DNA from: Paenibacillus sp. J23TS9 | GTDB lineage: Bacteria > Bacillota > Bacilli > Paenibacillales > Paenibacillaceae | Length of the DNA: 64,000 bases | Assembly (NCBI RefSeq): GCF_018403225.1 | Contig: NZ_BOSG01000001.1 | Coordinates: 434,001-498,000 of the forward strand | Direction: 5' to 3' | Part shown: piece by piece, positions 19,987-28,643 of the stretch | How the letters are laid out: each line of letters opens with the position of its first letter | How positions within the stretch are numbered: position 1 is the stretch's first letter | The notes under the pieces: model-generated | What the model saw: only the letters and a program-made list of their open reading frames with translations | Database searches by the model: none | Told to the model about the DNA's origin: nothing | Made by a program: the position numbers and the translations under genes

Positions 19987-19991
19987 CGGAA

Positions 19992-20654
19992 ATGATTAAA
20001 ATAGCGCCATCGATATTGTCAGCGGATTTTGCCCAATTGGGCCAGGAAATTTCGATCGTGGAAGCAGCGGGAGCCGATTGGATCCACGTGGACGTGATGG
20101 ACGGGCATTTTGTGCCCAACATCACACTGGGGCCGCCTATTGTCAGTGCCATTAAGCCGCATACGAGCCTGCCTCTGGACGTGCATTTGATGATTGATAA
20201 GCCGGAACAATATATCGCTGACTTTGCCAAGGCTGGCGCAGATCTGATTACTGTACATGCCGAAGCCTGTATTCATCTGCACCGCGTTATCCATCTGATC
20301 AAGGAGCATGGGGTGAAAGCAGGAATCGCTATTAATCCGGGAACACCGGCAGCAGTTATTCAAGAGGTTCTGGAGGATATCGATATGGTTCTGATCATGA
20401 CGGTTAATCCGGGCTTCGGAGGACAAGCATTTATTCCGCGGGCAGTTCAGAAAGTGCGCCAAGTGCGTCAGTGGCTTAATGAAGCTTCTCTCTTCGATGT
20501 TCATATTGAAGTGGATGGCGGGATTACGAGCGAGACGGCGCCTTTGGTTGTAGAGGCTGGAGCAGATGTATTGGTTGCAGGAAGTGCCGTGTTCGGACAA
20601 AAGGACCGTGAAGCAGCGATTCAGGCCATTCGCAGCAGCGTACAAAACGGATAA
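19992..20654 (+). CDS. rpe: Ribulose-phosphate 3-epimerase
   Basis: Interconverts ribulose-5-phosphate and xylulose-5-phosphate in the pentose phosphate pathway; it also links to the RuMP formaldehyde pathway encoded at 40.5 kb. The 220-aa TIM barrel has the signatures [30 protein letters not shown] and EVDGGI. It follows rsgA by 5 bases. In B. subtilis thiN comes next; that gene is absent here. Confidence 0.96.
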   Translation: MIKIAPSILSADFAQLGQEISIVEAAGADWIHVDVMDGHFVPNITLGPPIVSAIKPHTSLPLDVHLMIDKPEQYIADFAKAGADLITVHAEACIHLHRVIHLIKEHGVKAGIAINPGTPAAVIQEVLEDIDMVLIMTVNPGFGGQAFIPRAVQKVRQVRQWLNEASLFDVHIEVDGGITSETAPLVVEAGADVLVAGSAVFGQKDREAAIQAIRSSVQNG

Positions 20655-20716
20655 ATATATTGGGCGGGCTTCACTTGTCTGCCTGAGTCATAGGTCACGC
20701 ATTTTGCGCATACATT

Positions 20717-20752
20717 GGTTACATGAGCAAGGTTCTCATGTAACCTTTTTTT
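20717..20752 (+). terminator. Strong terminator after rpe
   Basis: GGTTACATGAG (20717-20727) pairs with CTCATGTAACC over a short loop and is followed by seven T. It ends the long housekeeping unit and insulates spoVM. Confidence 0.88.
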
Positions 20753-20829
20753 GTCCGTTTTCTGTAGCAAACACGCTCAGGCATACCATACGTGATGACA
20801 TGAGAATGATGGGGAGGGTGGAATGGAAT

Positions 20830-20910
20830 ATGAAATTTTACACATTTAAGCTGCCAAAGTTTTTGGGAGGATTCGTAAAAGCTATTTTAAACACATTTCA
20901 TAAAAGCTGA
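20830..20910 (+). CDS. spoVM: Stage V sporulation protein M (26 aa)
   Basis: Tiny amphipathic peptide that recognises the convex forespore membrane and anchors the spore coat base protein SpoIVA. The product MKFYTFKLPKF...LGGFVKAIL matches B. subtilis SpoVM along its length, including the conserved Pro9 kink. The ATG follows GGGGAGGGTGG. Position between rpe and the opposite-strand rpmB is the same as in B. subtilis. A sigma-E promoter is expected between the rpe terminator and the gene; CATACCAT (20782-20789) is a weak candidate -10. Confidence 0.93.
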   Translation: MKFYTFKLPKFLGGFVKAILNTFHKS

Positions 20911-20995
20911 AGACTCCTTATGGTATGCCGCTTAGTGCAATAAACCTCTGACGCAGGCGGCATGAAACCCCACCGAACAGGAACAAAGGCATTAA

Positions 20996-21027
20996 AAAAA
21001 GCACCTGCTGCAAACAAGGTGCTTTTT
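20996..21027. terminator. Bidirectional terminator between spoVM and rpmB
   Basis: AAAAAGCACCT (20996-21006) pairs with AGGTGCTTTTT (21017-21027) around a 10-nt loop. The symmetric A and T runs allow termination of both spoVM (+) and rpmB (-). Confidence 0.85.
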
Positions 21028-21111
21028 GCTTATATGCTATACTTAAGAAATAATCTCCCGCATGAAGCGGTCTTTCTACTGTGTAAGTAAAACGATACAA
21101 GTTTGTTTCTA

Positions 21112-21300
21112 TTATACGCGGGTAACTTTACCTGCTTTGAGCGCACGAGTGCTCACATAAACGCGCTTTGGTTTGCCGTCAACAAGAATACGAACTTTTT
21201 GCACGTTCACACCCCAAGAACGACGGTTACGGTTGTTAGCGTGGGATACGTGGTTACCGCTTCCTGGCTTCTTGCCAGTCACATAACATTGGCGAGACAT
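21112..21300 (-). CDS. rpmB: 50S ribosomal protein L28
   Basis: Ribosomal protein L28, 62 aa, starting [16 protein letters not shown] and containing [14 protein letters not shown]. The minus-strand start is preceded by an AGGAGG site. It contains a single Cys, so this is the zinc-independent paralogue type. Opposite orientation between spoVM and the fakA operon is conserved in Bacillus. Confidence 0.96.
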   Translation of the reverse strand: MSRQCYVTGKKPGSGNHVSHANNRNRRSWGVNVQKVRILVDGKPKRVYVSTRALKAGKVTRV

Positions 21301-21461
21301 AGATTACACCTCCTTGTTCCAAACACCTGCATAAAACAATACTTGTATATAATATCACAGCAAAAAATGCTTCGTCAACCATCGTGCAAAAACATTTATT
21401 TCTCATGCTTCTTATAGTACAATGATGAATAGCCCATACTGGATTATCATGGGGTGTTTAT

Positions 21462-21542
21462 ATGTTTAATATAAGGGTTGAGCAAAATACGATTTTAGAA
21501 CGCAAATGGCGAAACGAAAACGTGAATGATACGTATGTATAA
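21462..21542 (+). CDS. Possible small ORF of 26 aa before fakA
   Basis: ATG at 21462, 6 nt behind GGGGTG, opens a 26-codon frame with predicted product MFNIRVEQNTILERKW and a stop at 21542. No family is recognised. It occupies the position where Bacillus carries the Asp23-family gene yloU but shows no resemblance to it. It may be a chance frame. Confidence 0.25.
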   Translation: MFNIRVEQNTILERKWRNENVNDTYV

Positions 21543-21586
21543 GAACGCCAGTGGCTTAGGGATCAAGCTAGGAAGGGGATTTATCA

Positions 21587-23392
21587 TTGAGTAAGCGTTC
21601 TTTGAATGGGACTGATTTTACCGCCATGGTATTGGCCGGTGCTGAAAAATTGCAGCAGCATGCAGAACATGTCAATTCCTTAAATGTGTTTCCGGTGCCT
21701 GATGGTGACACAGGGACTAATATGAACTTGACGATGAGTGCAGGTGTAACTGAGTTAAAAAGAAATAATTCCGAATCGATTGGACACAGTGCAGGTGTGT
21801 TGTCCAAAGGACTGCTGATGGGGGCACGCGGAAATTCCGGTGTAATCACATCACAGCTGTTCCGCGGTTTTGGACGTTATGCTGCGCCGTACAGCGAGCT
21901 GAATGCGATGCAATTTGCCGCTGCCCTGCAAACAGGTGTGGATGCTGCATATAAAGCTGTTGTAAAGCCGGTTGAAGGCACGATTTTGACAGTGGCAAAA
22001 GAGGCTGCCAAACATGCGGTTTACTATGCTCGTCGGACTAATGATATTACCGAATTGATGGAGCAGGTACTGCTTAAGGCGCAGGAAACACTCTCTCAGA
22101 CTCCTGATATGCTGCCTGTTCTAAAGCAGGTAGGAGTAGTTGATTCAGGGGGGCAGGGACTTGTCTACATTTATGAAGGCTTCCTCCGCTACCTGCAAGG
22201 AGCGCTGAGCTCGCCTGATTATGTGGCTCAGCCAGCCGCAAGACAAGCATACGAGGTGAATGATCAGGAGACAGCGTCTGCAGCTGTAACGGGACCCGCT
22301 GCTTCTGTATTTGCTAACCGCCCTGAGCTTGCCCAATCCAAAATTGAAACAGAAGATATCGAATTTTTGTACGATATGGAATTTTTTATTAACCGTCAGC
22401 TTGGTGGCGTTACTGAGGCGCATTTTGATGAGGATCTATTCAGGAAAGCGCTATCAATTAATGGGGACTCCATTATTATTATTGCCGATGATGAACTGAT
22501 CAAAGTGCATGTCCACTCCAAAGCTCCGGGAGAGGTGCTGAATCTTGCGCTTCGTTATGGTGAAATTACACAAATCCATATTTTGAATATGCGTGAACAG
22601 CATCGGGATCTTTTAACTACCGGTCTGGATATTGCTCCAATGCCCGAGCTCTTCGCTGAAATTCCAGTCGATCCCGTAGTGGATTCGCGGGAGCAGGCTC
22701 CGGCTACGCCTCCGGCGGATGAACTGGCACCGTATGGCTTTATCGCGGTGGCTTCCGGTCAGGGCATCGCGGATATTTTCAAAAGTCTCGGCGTGGATGC
22801 AGTGCTATCCGGCGGACAGACCATGAATCCGAGTACCGAGGATTTTGTCAATGCTATCGGATCCATTTCAGCACAGCATGTATATATTTTACCGAATAAC
22901 TCCAACATTGTGCTGGCTGCTCAGCAGGCTGCAGAACTGCTTGAAGGCGAACGCAGTGTAACGGTTATTCCGAGCAAGAGCATTCCGCAAGGCATCGCTG
23001 CCGCTTTTGCCTTCTCCGAAGAGGAGACCCAGGACATCAACACGCACAATATGATGGACGCTGTTATGCGGATCAAGTCCGGACAGGTGACTTATTCGGT
23101 ACGCGATACCCAGATCGATAATCTCGATATTAAAGCCGGTCAGTATATCGGCATCGAGAACTCGAAGATTGTTACTGCGGCTGAAGGACTTTTGGGCGCA
23201 TGCCAGGAGCTTCTGTCGAAAATGCTTGTGAGCGGAGATGAAATCGTAACGGTGCTCGCTGGTGAAGAGACACAGTCTGAGATGACGGCTGAGCTGGCAG
23301 ACTGGCTCGGCGAGAATTATCCGAATGCTGAGGTGGAAGTGCATCAAGGCGGACAGCCAGTTTATTATTATATTTTCTCTGTAGAATCCTAG
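21587..23392 (+). CDS. fakA: Fatty acid kinase catalytic subunit (DAK2 domain protein, YloV type)
   Basis: FakA phosphorylates fatty acids held by a FakB carrier so that exogenous acids enter phospholipid synthesis. The 601-aa product has an N-terminal DAK2/DhaL nucleotide-binding domain (FPVPDGDTGTNMNLTM, GARGNSGVI) over about 200 residues, a middle domain and a C-terminal DegV-like region with QGIADIFKSLGVD. The start is a TTG at 21587 behind GGAAGGGG. The DegV-family gene directly downstream is a natural FakB partner. Bacillus places asp23/yloU before and sdaAB/sdaAA after this gene; neither is present. Confidence 0.92.
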   Translation: MSKRSLNGTDFTAMVLAGAEKLQQHAEHVNSLNVFPVPDGDTGTNMNLTMSAGVTELKRNNSESIGHSAGVLSKGLLMGARGNSGVITSQLFRGFGRYAAPYSELNAMQFAAALQTGVDAAYKAVVKPVEGTILTVAKEAAKHAVYYARRTNDITELMEQVLLKAQETLSQTPDMLPVLKQVGVVDSGGQGLVYIYEGFLRYLQGALSSPDYVAQPAARQAYEVNDQETASAAVTGPAASVFANRPELAQSKIETEDIEFLYDMEFFINRQLGGVTEAHFDEDLFRKALSINGDSIIIIADDELIKVHVHSKAPGEVLNLALRYGEITQIHILNMREQHRDLLTTGLDIAPMPELFAEIPVDPVVDSREQAPATPPADELAPYGFIAVASGQGIADIFKSLGVDAVLSGGQTMNPSTEDFVNAIGSISAQHVYILPNNSNIVLAAQQAAELLEGERSVTVIPSKSIPQGIAAAFAFSEEETQDINTHNMMDAVMRIKSGQVTYSVRDTQIDNLDIKAGQYIGIENSKIVTAAEGLLGACQELLSKMLVSGDEIVTVLAGEETQSEMTAELADWLGENYPNAEVEVHQGGQPVYYYIFSVES

Positions 23393-23463
23393 ATCATATT
23401 GAAAGAGAAACGAAGATTTAAATTGAACTAATATAGTTAAATCAGTTAAAGGAGGCCACTCGC

Positions 23464-24321
23464 ATGACCCATGCGGTAATTGTGACGGACAGCACCTCTG
23501 ACATACCTGAAGAGCTGGTCAGCAAGTATGATATTCATGTCGTACCGCTTCGCCTGATGTTTGGTGAAGAAACCTTTCAAGACGGCGTGGATATCTCAGC
23601 TGAAGCGTTCTACAAAAGGCTTGTTCAGTCGGAGCAGCTGCCTACCACGTCGCAGGCTTCCCCTGCCGATTATATGCAAGTCTATGAGAATATTATGACT
23701 CAGCATCCCGGCAGCCCGATTATCTCACTTCATATTTCGTCGGGACTGAGCGGCACATACCAATCGGCGGTCCTGGCCAAATCACTGATGGAGGATCCCC
23801 CGGAAATTACGGTAGTAGATTCCAAATCAGCCTCCTACGGTTTCGGTCTACTGGTTGTGCATGCAGCCCGGCTTGCCGCTGAAGGCCAAAGCGTGGATGA
23901 GATCCTTTCATCCGTAGAAAAAATGCGTCAGCAGCGCAAGCTCTATTTTCTCGTAGATACTTTGGAGTATTTGCAAAAAGGAGGGCGGATCGGCAAAGCG
24001 GCTGCCATCATCGGTAACCTGCTGAACATTAAGCCGATCCTGTCCATTGATGAAGAAGGCATTATATATGCAGTGGAAAAAGTTAGAGGCCGCAAAAAGG
24101 CAATAGCCCGCATGATTGAACGGTTTCAGGAGGATCTGGGCGGGATACAAAACATTAACGTGGCAGTAGGCCATACGGCAGACCCGGCTTCAGCCGATCC
24201 GGTACTGGAAGAGCTTTCCCGGCATTACAGCCTGGGTGAAGTCGTGCTCACCAATGTCGGTCCGGTTGTCGGCACCCATGTGGGACCCGGGACTTTGGCC
24301 GTATTTATATGGCCAGCTTAA
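23464..24321 (+). CDS. DegV-family fatty acid-binding protein (probable FakB)
   Basis: 285-aa DegV-fold protein that holds a fatty acid for phosphorylation by FakA. The N-terminus AVIVTDSTSDIPEEL, the segment LPTTSQASPADY and the SSGLSGTYQSA lipid-headgroup loop are family hallmarks, as is the C-terminal GPVVGTHVGPG. The start follows AAAGGAGG. Adjacent placement to fakA and before recG supports a role as FakB, though organisms usually encode several. Confidence 0.92.
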   Translation: MTHAVIVTDSTSDIPEELVSKYDIHVVPLRLMFGEETFQDGVDISAEAFYKRLVQSEQLPTTSQASPADYMQVYENIMTQHPGSPIISLHISSGLSGTYQSAVLAKSLMEDPPEITVVDSKSASYGFGLLVVHAARLAAEGQSVDEILSSVEKMRQQRKLYFLVDTLEYLQKGGRIGKAAAIIGNLLNIKPILSIDEEGIIYAVEKVRGRKKAIARMIERFQEDLGGIQNINVAVGHTADPASADPVLEELSRHYSLGEVVLTNVGPVVGTHVGPGTLAVFIWPA

Positions 24322-24335
24322 AATGAGGGATGGAA

Positions 24336-26387
24336 ATGAGTCTTAGTTTGGATCAAATTTCAATCCGGCAGGTGCGCGGCGTGAGTGCTCTCAAAGAAGG
24401 AGAGCTTCACGCCTTTGGCATCTCTACGGTGAAAGAGCTGCTGGAGTATTACCCTTTTCGATATGAAGATTATCGTCTGCGTACACTTAGTGAAGTCAAA
24501 GACGGAGATAAAATAACGATACAAGCCAAAATCATGGGTATTCCTGTGCTGCAGCGCTTCGGGCGGAAATCGAGATTATCCTGCAAGATGATGGCAGAGC
24601 AGTGGATGTTTACGGCGACATGGTTCAACAGGCACTTCCTGCGTGATCAATTGACAAGCGGCAGAGAAATTGTGCTGGTGGGCAAATGGGATCAGCGGAG
24701 AATGCAGCTGACCGTGTCTGAATCGGAATTTCCGGACCAGGGAGCCTGGCGCAGCGGTACGCTGCAGCCGGTCTACTCCGTCGGGGGGAAAATAACGCAG
24801 TCTTGGATGCGGAAGACGATGGGTCAGGCACTTACCCAATACGGAGAAATGATCCCGGAGATTCTGCCGCAAACGATTATGCAAAAGTATCATTTTATGC
24901 CGCGCAAGCAGGCGATTGCTACCATCCACCAGCCCCAGGATACACGCGAAGGATCACAGGGGCGGGAACGGATGGTTTATGAGGAATTGTTTTTGTTCCA
25001 GCTAAAAATGCAGGCTTACCGGGCACTTAACCGCAGCCGGATGGATGGGATTGTGCATACCGTGGACAACAAGACGATGCGGGAGTTTGTACGGAGCCTT
25101 CCCTTTGAACTGACGGATGCGCAAAAAAAAGTGGAGCTGGAAATTTTGCAGGATATGCGTTCTCCTTACTGTATGAACCGGCTGCTGCAGGGCGATGTAG
25201 GTTCAGGGAAAACCGTGATTGCGGCGATCGCTCTGTATGGCGCGGTCCGTTCCGGGTTCCAGGGAGCTCTGATGGTTCCTACGGAAATCCTGGCCGAGCA
25301 GCATATGCGTTCCTTGCAAAAGCTGTTTGAACCGTTCGGTATCTCTGTGGGTCTTTTGACAGGCAGCGTAAACGGGCGGAAAAGGAAAGATTTGCTGGGT
25401 TCGCTGCAAATGGGTATGACCGATATTGTGGTGGGAACACATGCATTGATTCAGGAGGATGTGTTCTTCCGCCAACTGGGTCTGGTCGTTACGGATGAAC
25501 AGCATCGCTTCGGTGTTAATCAACGCAGCATTTTGCGGCGGAAGGGCTATAATCCGGATGTACTGACCATGACGGCTACTCCGATTCCGCGGACGCTGGC
25601 GATTACGGCTTTCGGGGATATGGATGTCTCGACGTTATCAGAACGTCCAAAAGGGCGGATTCCGATTACGACATATTGGGTCAAGCATGACATGATGGAC
25701 CGTGTGCTCGGTTTCATTTCCAAAGAGATCGACCAGGGAAGACAGGCCTATCTCATTTGTCCTTTAATCGAGGAATCCGAGAAGCTGGATGTACAAAACG
25801 CGATTGACCTGCATATTCAGATGCAGCAGGCTTTTCCGAAATATCGGGTTGGTTTGCTGCATGGCCGGATGACGCCGGCCGAGAAGGAAGAAGTAATGCG
25901 CTCCTTTAATGAAAATGAAGTTCAACTGCTGGTGTCTACTACCGTTGTAGAGGTCGGTGTGGATGTGCCCAATGCGACGCTGATGATCATCATGGATGCT
26001 GACCGTTTCGGCCTGTCCCAGCTGCATCAGCTGCGCGGCCGGGTAGGCCGGGGGCAGCATGCCTCCTACTGTATACTCATTGCCGATCCAAAGTCTGAAG
26101 TTGGACAGGAACGCATGAATGTCATGACGGAGACTGACGATGGCTTCGAAGTGTCGCGCCGGGATCTGGATCTTAGAGGTCCGGGTGATTTTTTCGGGAC
26201 GAAGCAAAGCGGGCTCCCGGAGTTTCGGCTTGCAGATATGGTCAGCGATTTTGAAGTTCTGGAGAAGGCGCGGGATGATGCGTCACAACTGGTGGGGGAT
26301 CATATTTTCTGGACTTCACCAGCGTTTGCCGCCTTGAGGGAATATCTTCAGCAGGAACAGATTTTTCAAGGAGATTTGGTAGATTAG
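24336..26387 (+). CDS. recG: ATP-dependent DNA helicase RecG
   Basis: Branch-migrating helicase that remodels stalled replication forks and Holliday junctions. The 683-aa product has the N-terminal wedge domain, Walker A QGDVGSGKT near residue 285, the DEQH box in VTDEQHRFG, and the C-terminal helicase motifs (STTVVEVGVD, QLHQLRGRVGRG). Two in-frame ATGs (24330, 24336) exist; 24336 lies at the better distance from GAGGG and matches B. subtilis RecG length (682). Nine to fifteen bases separate it from the DegV gene. Confidence 0.95.
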   Translation: MSLSLDQISIRQVRGVSALKEGELHAFGISTVKELLEYYPFRYEDYRLRTLSEVKDGDKITIQAKIMGIPVLQRFGRKSRLSCKMMAEQWMFTATWFNRHFLRDQLTSGREIVLVGKWDQRRMQLTVSESEFPDQGAWRSGTLQPVYSVGGKITQSWMRKTMGQALTQYGEMIPEILPQTIMQKYHFMPRKQAIATIHQPQDTREGSQGRERMVYEELFLFQLKMQAYRALNRSRMDGIVHTVDNKTMREFVRSLPFELTDAQKKVELEILQDMRSPYCMNRLLQGDVGSGKTVIAAIALYGAVRSGFQGALMVPTEILAEQHMRSLQKLFEPFGISVGLLTGSVNGRKRKDLLGSLQMGMTDIVVGTHALIQEDVFFRQLGLVVTDEQHRFGVNQRSILRRKGYNPDVLTMTATPIPRTLAITAFGDMDVSTLSERPKGRIPITTYWVKHDMMDRVLGFISKEIDQGRQAYLICPLIEESEKLDVQNAIDLHIQMQQAFPKYRVGLLHGRMTPAEKEEVMRSFNENEVQLLVSTTVVEVGVDVPNATLMIIMDADRFGLSQLHQLRGRVGRGQHASYCILIADPKSEVGQERMNVMTETDDGFEVSRRDLDLRGPGDFFGTKQSGLPEFRLADMVSDFEVLEKARDDASQLVGDHIFWTSPAFAALREYLQQEQIFQGDLVD

Positions 26388-26453
26388 GCACTTGGGACAG
26401 GCACCCCGTCATATACTTAGTTGAATTGGAATTTGACGGGAGGTGCCAATGTT

Positions 26454-26741
26454 TTGGGTTATCAGCAGTATGGAATTAGTCCTGCACTCGTGGCTAGAAT
26501 CAAGCAAAAAATGAAAAATCCTGCGACCAAGGAACGGATCAAAGGAATCATTGAAGGTGTCAGTAAGTATGATCTTCAGGATCCAGCAAAGGTTCAGCGC
26601 CTGGTCAAATCAGCGACGGGAGTATTGAAGGAGAATTTATCACAAGCCGAGGAGCAGCAGATCGTACGCTTTGTGGTGGCTCAGAAGATTGATCCGAATA
26701 ATACATTTCATTTAATCAAGCTTTGGGGCATGTTCCGTTGA
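26454..26741 (+). CDS. spoVIF: Stage VI sporulation protein F-like protein
   Basis: Small coat-associated regulator; in B. subtilis SpoVIF (YjcC) supports GerE-dependent late coat gene expression. The 95-aa product contains the family sequence KQKMKNPATKERIKGI, the YDLQDPAKVQRLV segment and a C-terminal FHLIKLWGMFR. The frame is open from 26421, but GGGAGGTG (26437-26444) points to the TTG at 26454, giving MGYQQYGIS. An ATG at 26450 is out of frame. It lies just after recG, unlike in B. subtilis. Confidence 0.8.
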   Translation: MGYQQYGISPALVARIKQKMKNPATKERIKGIIEGVSKYDLQDPAKVQRLVKSATGVLKENLSQAEEQQIVRFVVAQKIDPNNTFHLIKLWGMFR

Positions 26742-26780
26742 TCGTACGAGTGAATAATGAAAAAATGGATGGGATCTTTA

Positions 26781-26820
26781 GGGAGAATACCGCTGCGGTA
26801 TCTCCTTAAAGGTCTTTTTT
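26781..26820 (+). terminator. Terminator after spoVIF
   Basis: GGAGAATACCGC pairs with GCGGTATCTCC (one bulge) around a single-base loop region at about 26782-26804, followed after a few bases by a long T run. The flanking AAAGGTCTTT/AAAGACCTT forms a second hairpin to 26837. Confidence 0.7.
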
Positions 26821-27027
26821 TTATACAGAAAGACCTTCAGCTTGCATAGTTCGCGCTTTCTCGGTCAAAAATAAGACAGGTGAAAGGAAGCCGTTTTTCT
26901 GGAGCCGGCAGCTGCCCACGAATGACGAGCTGAATCGAGATAGCCGGAAAAGATCTGATTAACATTATGTAAACTGGTTTAAGTAATACGTGTTACATTC
27001 ATCATTACTTTACTGGAGGTCTTACGC

Positions 27028-27420
27028 ATGAAAAAATGGATGACACTGGGGTTAACATTGCTGTTGGTATTTGCGCTGAGCGCTTGCGGCAGCAAGACCA
27101 ACAACAACACTGCGAATAATTCGGCTTCTTCGGGCGGTACTGGCACGGGTGCCGGGGGAACTCAGGAAATTAAAGTTACAGCAACGAATTTCCAGTTTGA
27201 ACCTGCCGAGATTAAAGTTAAAAAAGGCGATAAGGTCAAAATTACGCTTGTCAATAAAGAAGGTGCACACGGTTTGGAAATCCCAGACTTCAAGGTAAAC
27301 CTGCAAAAGGATGGTTCCGCTGAATTCACAGCGGATGCAGCAGGAGAACATGAATTCCATTGCTCCGTTATGTGCGGTGCCGGCCATGACAACATGGTGG
27401 GTAAAATCATTGTAGAATAA
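27028..27420 (+). CDS. CuA-type cupredoxin lipoprotein
   Basis: 130-aa secreted lipoprotein: signal peptide with lipobox LSAC (Cys20), a Ser/Gly/Asn linker, then a single cupredoxin domain. The C-terminal loop CSVMCGAGHDNM gives Cys112, Cys116, His120 and Met123, and His81 lies in EGAHGLEIPD; together these match the five-ligand spacing of the dinuclear CuA site of cytochrome oxidase subunit II. It lacks the two membrane helices of a COX2 subunit. Likely on the outer membrane face, where it could pass electrons or copper. Monocistronic, with its own terminator and a TGGAGG binding site. The electron partner is not encoded nearby. Confidence 0.85.
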   Translation: MKKWMTLGLTLLLVFALSACGSKTNNNTANNSASSGGTGTGAGGTQEIKVTATNFQFEPAEIKVKKGDKVKITLVNKEGAHGLEIPDFKVNLQKDGSAEFTADAAGEHEFHCSVMCGAGHDNMVGKIIVE

Positions 27421-27449
27421 GCATTTTAATTATCACACGTAAGGACAGT

Positions 27450-27494
27450 AAAATACCGCCTATATCCTCAATTGAGGCTATCTGGCGGTATTTT
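27450..27494. terminator. Bidirectional terminator between the cupredoxin and SRAP genes
   Basis: AAAATACCGCC (27450-27460) pairs with GGCGGTATTTT (27484-27494), with an inner CCTCAATTGAGG palindrome. It serves convergent genes. Confidence 0.88.
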
Positions 27495-27522
27495 GCGTTG
27501 CATTTGTAGATGTAGGCTATAG

Positions 27523-28200
27523 TTACAACGAGCTCTTTTCAATACAAAGCGGAGAATCATTTTTAACCGAATTCACCGTACTGCTTACCGGATAAGCTTC
27601 CATTTCACTGGCGGGATAAGGAATCAGAAGCTGTTGCAGTTCCTCTGTATCTGCGGTTCCCCGTTCGATCCAGCGCAGCTCGTCCTCTGGACGAAGGATA
27701 ACAGGCATTCGGTCATGAATCGGCTCCATCAGCGAATTCGGCCGGGTTGTGATGACGGTGCAGGTCGCAAGCTTGCTTCCATCCTCGCGGACCCAAATAT
27801 CATACAGTCCAGCCATGCTGAACAATTCGCTGCTTTTCAGCTTGATCCGGTAGGGTCGCTTTCCGTTACCTGTCTTTTGCCATTCATAAAATCCATCTGC
27901 TGGAATGAGACATCTTTTCCGTTCGAAGGGCAGCCTGTAGGCCGGCTTTTCAAGCAGCGTTTCGCTCCGTGCATTGATCATGCGGCTGCCCATGGTGCTG
28001 TCTTTGGCCCAGGAAGGCACCAATCCCCATTTCAGCTCACCGAGCCGGAGACGGCTTCCGTCATGAATAATGGATAGAACCATCTGTGTCGGCGCAATAT
28101 TATATTGCGGGTGATGATAGGGTACGGAATGTCCGGGATCCATCTCATACCGCAGCATAAGTTCCTCCAGCGATACAATCAGTGTAAAACGCCCACACAT
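27523..28200 (-). CDS. SRAP (SOS response-associated peptidase) family protein
   Basis: HMCES/YedK-type protein, 225 aa, that forms a protective thiazolidine crosslink with abasic sites in single-stranded DNA through Cys2. The N-terminus MCGRFTL, ARSETL segment, PADGFYEW and the HDRMPVIL histidine are all present. It is the last gene of a minus-strand group whose first gene, a Y-family polymerase, has a LexA box; a 92-base gap separates it from the YolD gene. AAGGAGGG precedes the start. Linkage of SRAP genes to SOS polymerases is known, so co-induction is likely. Confidence 0.93.
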   Translation of the reverse strand: MCGRFTLIVSLEELMLRYEMDPGHSVPYHHPQYNIAPTQMVLSIIHDGSRLRLGELKWGLVPSWAKDSTMGSRMINARSETLLEKPAYRLPFERKRCLIPADGFYEWQKTGNGKRPYRIKLKSSELFSMAGLYDIWVREDGSKLATCTVITTRPNSLMEPIHDRMPVILRPEDELRWIERGTADTEELQQLLIPYPASEMEAYPVSSTVNSVKNDSPLCIEKSSL

Positions 28201-28292
28201 GCGGCATCAGCCCTCCTTGGCTGGCTGCCGGCACTTTTCTAATGCTCCTAAAGCACAGAAGACCGAGCAGCCTTATGATATCCAGTGTACCG

Positions 28293-28643
28293 CTATATTT
28301 CGCTTTCCGCCACTGCGCCGATGATTTGATCCATGCGGATCCATTCAGGACCTTCGCCATCATTTCCGTCCCACCGGATCTGCCGCCGGGAGGCGTCGAT
28401 CCGGAGTACATGCCCCGTAAGCTGTATATCTGCGGGTTCGTCAAACAGGGTGATCGTAACCGGTGAACCGCTGTACCATGCTGCCGCCATCACTCTGGTC
28501 ATTTCCTCCTCGGCCTGAGGATCAATGAGCGGCGGATGGCGGTGTACCAGATGCTGCTGATGCTGGATATATGCTTCCCGGTGCTCGGGCAGCATCATCC
28601 GCGATGATTCAAACAGCCCGTTGCCTTGCAATTTTTTGCTCAT
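28293..28643 (-). CDS. YolD-like family protein
   Basis: 116-aa protein of the YolD-like family, which regularly sits next to UmuC/DinB-type polymerases (yqjX-yqjW, yolD-uvrX in Bacillus) and is thought to act with them. Visible family features are the N-terminal NGLFESSRMMLPEH, HPPLIDPQAEEE and the C-terminal IRWDGNDGEGPEWIRMDQIIGA. Its ATG overlaps the polymerase stop in ATGA, so the two are translationally coupled. In most Bacillus operons YolD precedes the polymerase; here it follows it. Biochemical role unknown. Confidence 0.85.
   Translation of the reverse strand: MSKKLQGNGLFESSRMMLPEHREAYIQHQQHLVHRHPPLIDPQAEEEMTRVMAAAWYSGSPVTITLFDEPADIQLTGHVLRIDASRRQIRWDGNDGEGPEWIRMDQIIGAVAESEI

Noticed and set aside
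20687..20716. GTCATAGG-14 bp-CATACATT, a good sigma-E promoter match before spoVM
   Set aside because: The -10 runs straight into the stem of the rpe terminator (20717-20752), so transcripts starting there would be stopped before spoVM.
26450..26515. ATG frame of 21 codons right behind GGGAGGTG before spoVIF
   Set aside because: It is out of frame with the conserved spoVIF sequence, short, and the TTG at 26454 explains the ribosome binding site.
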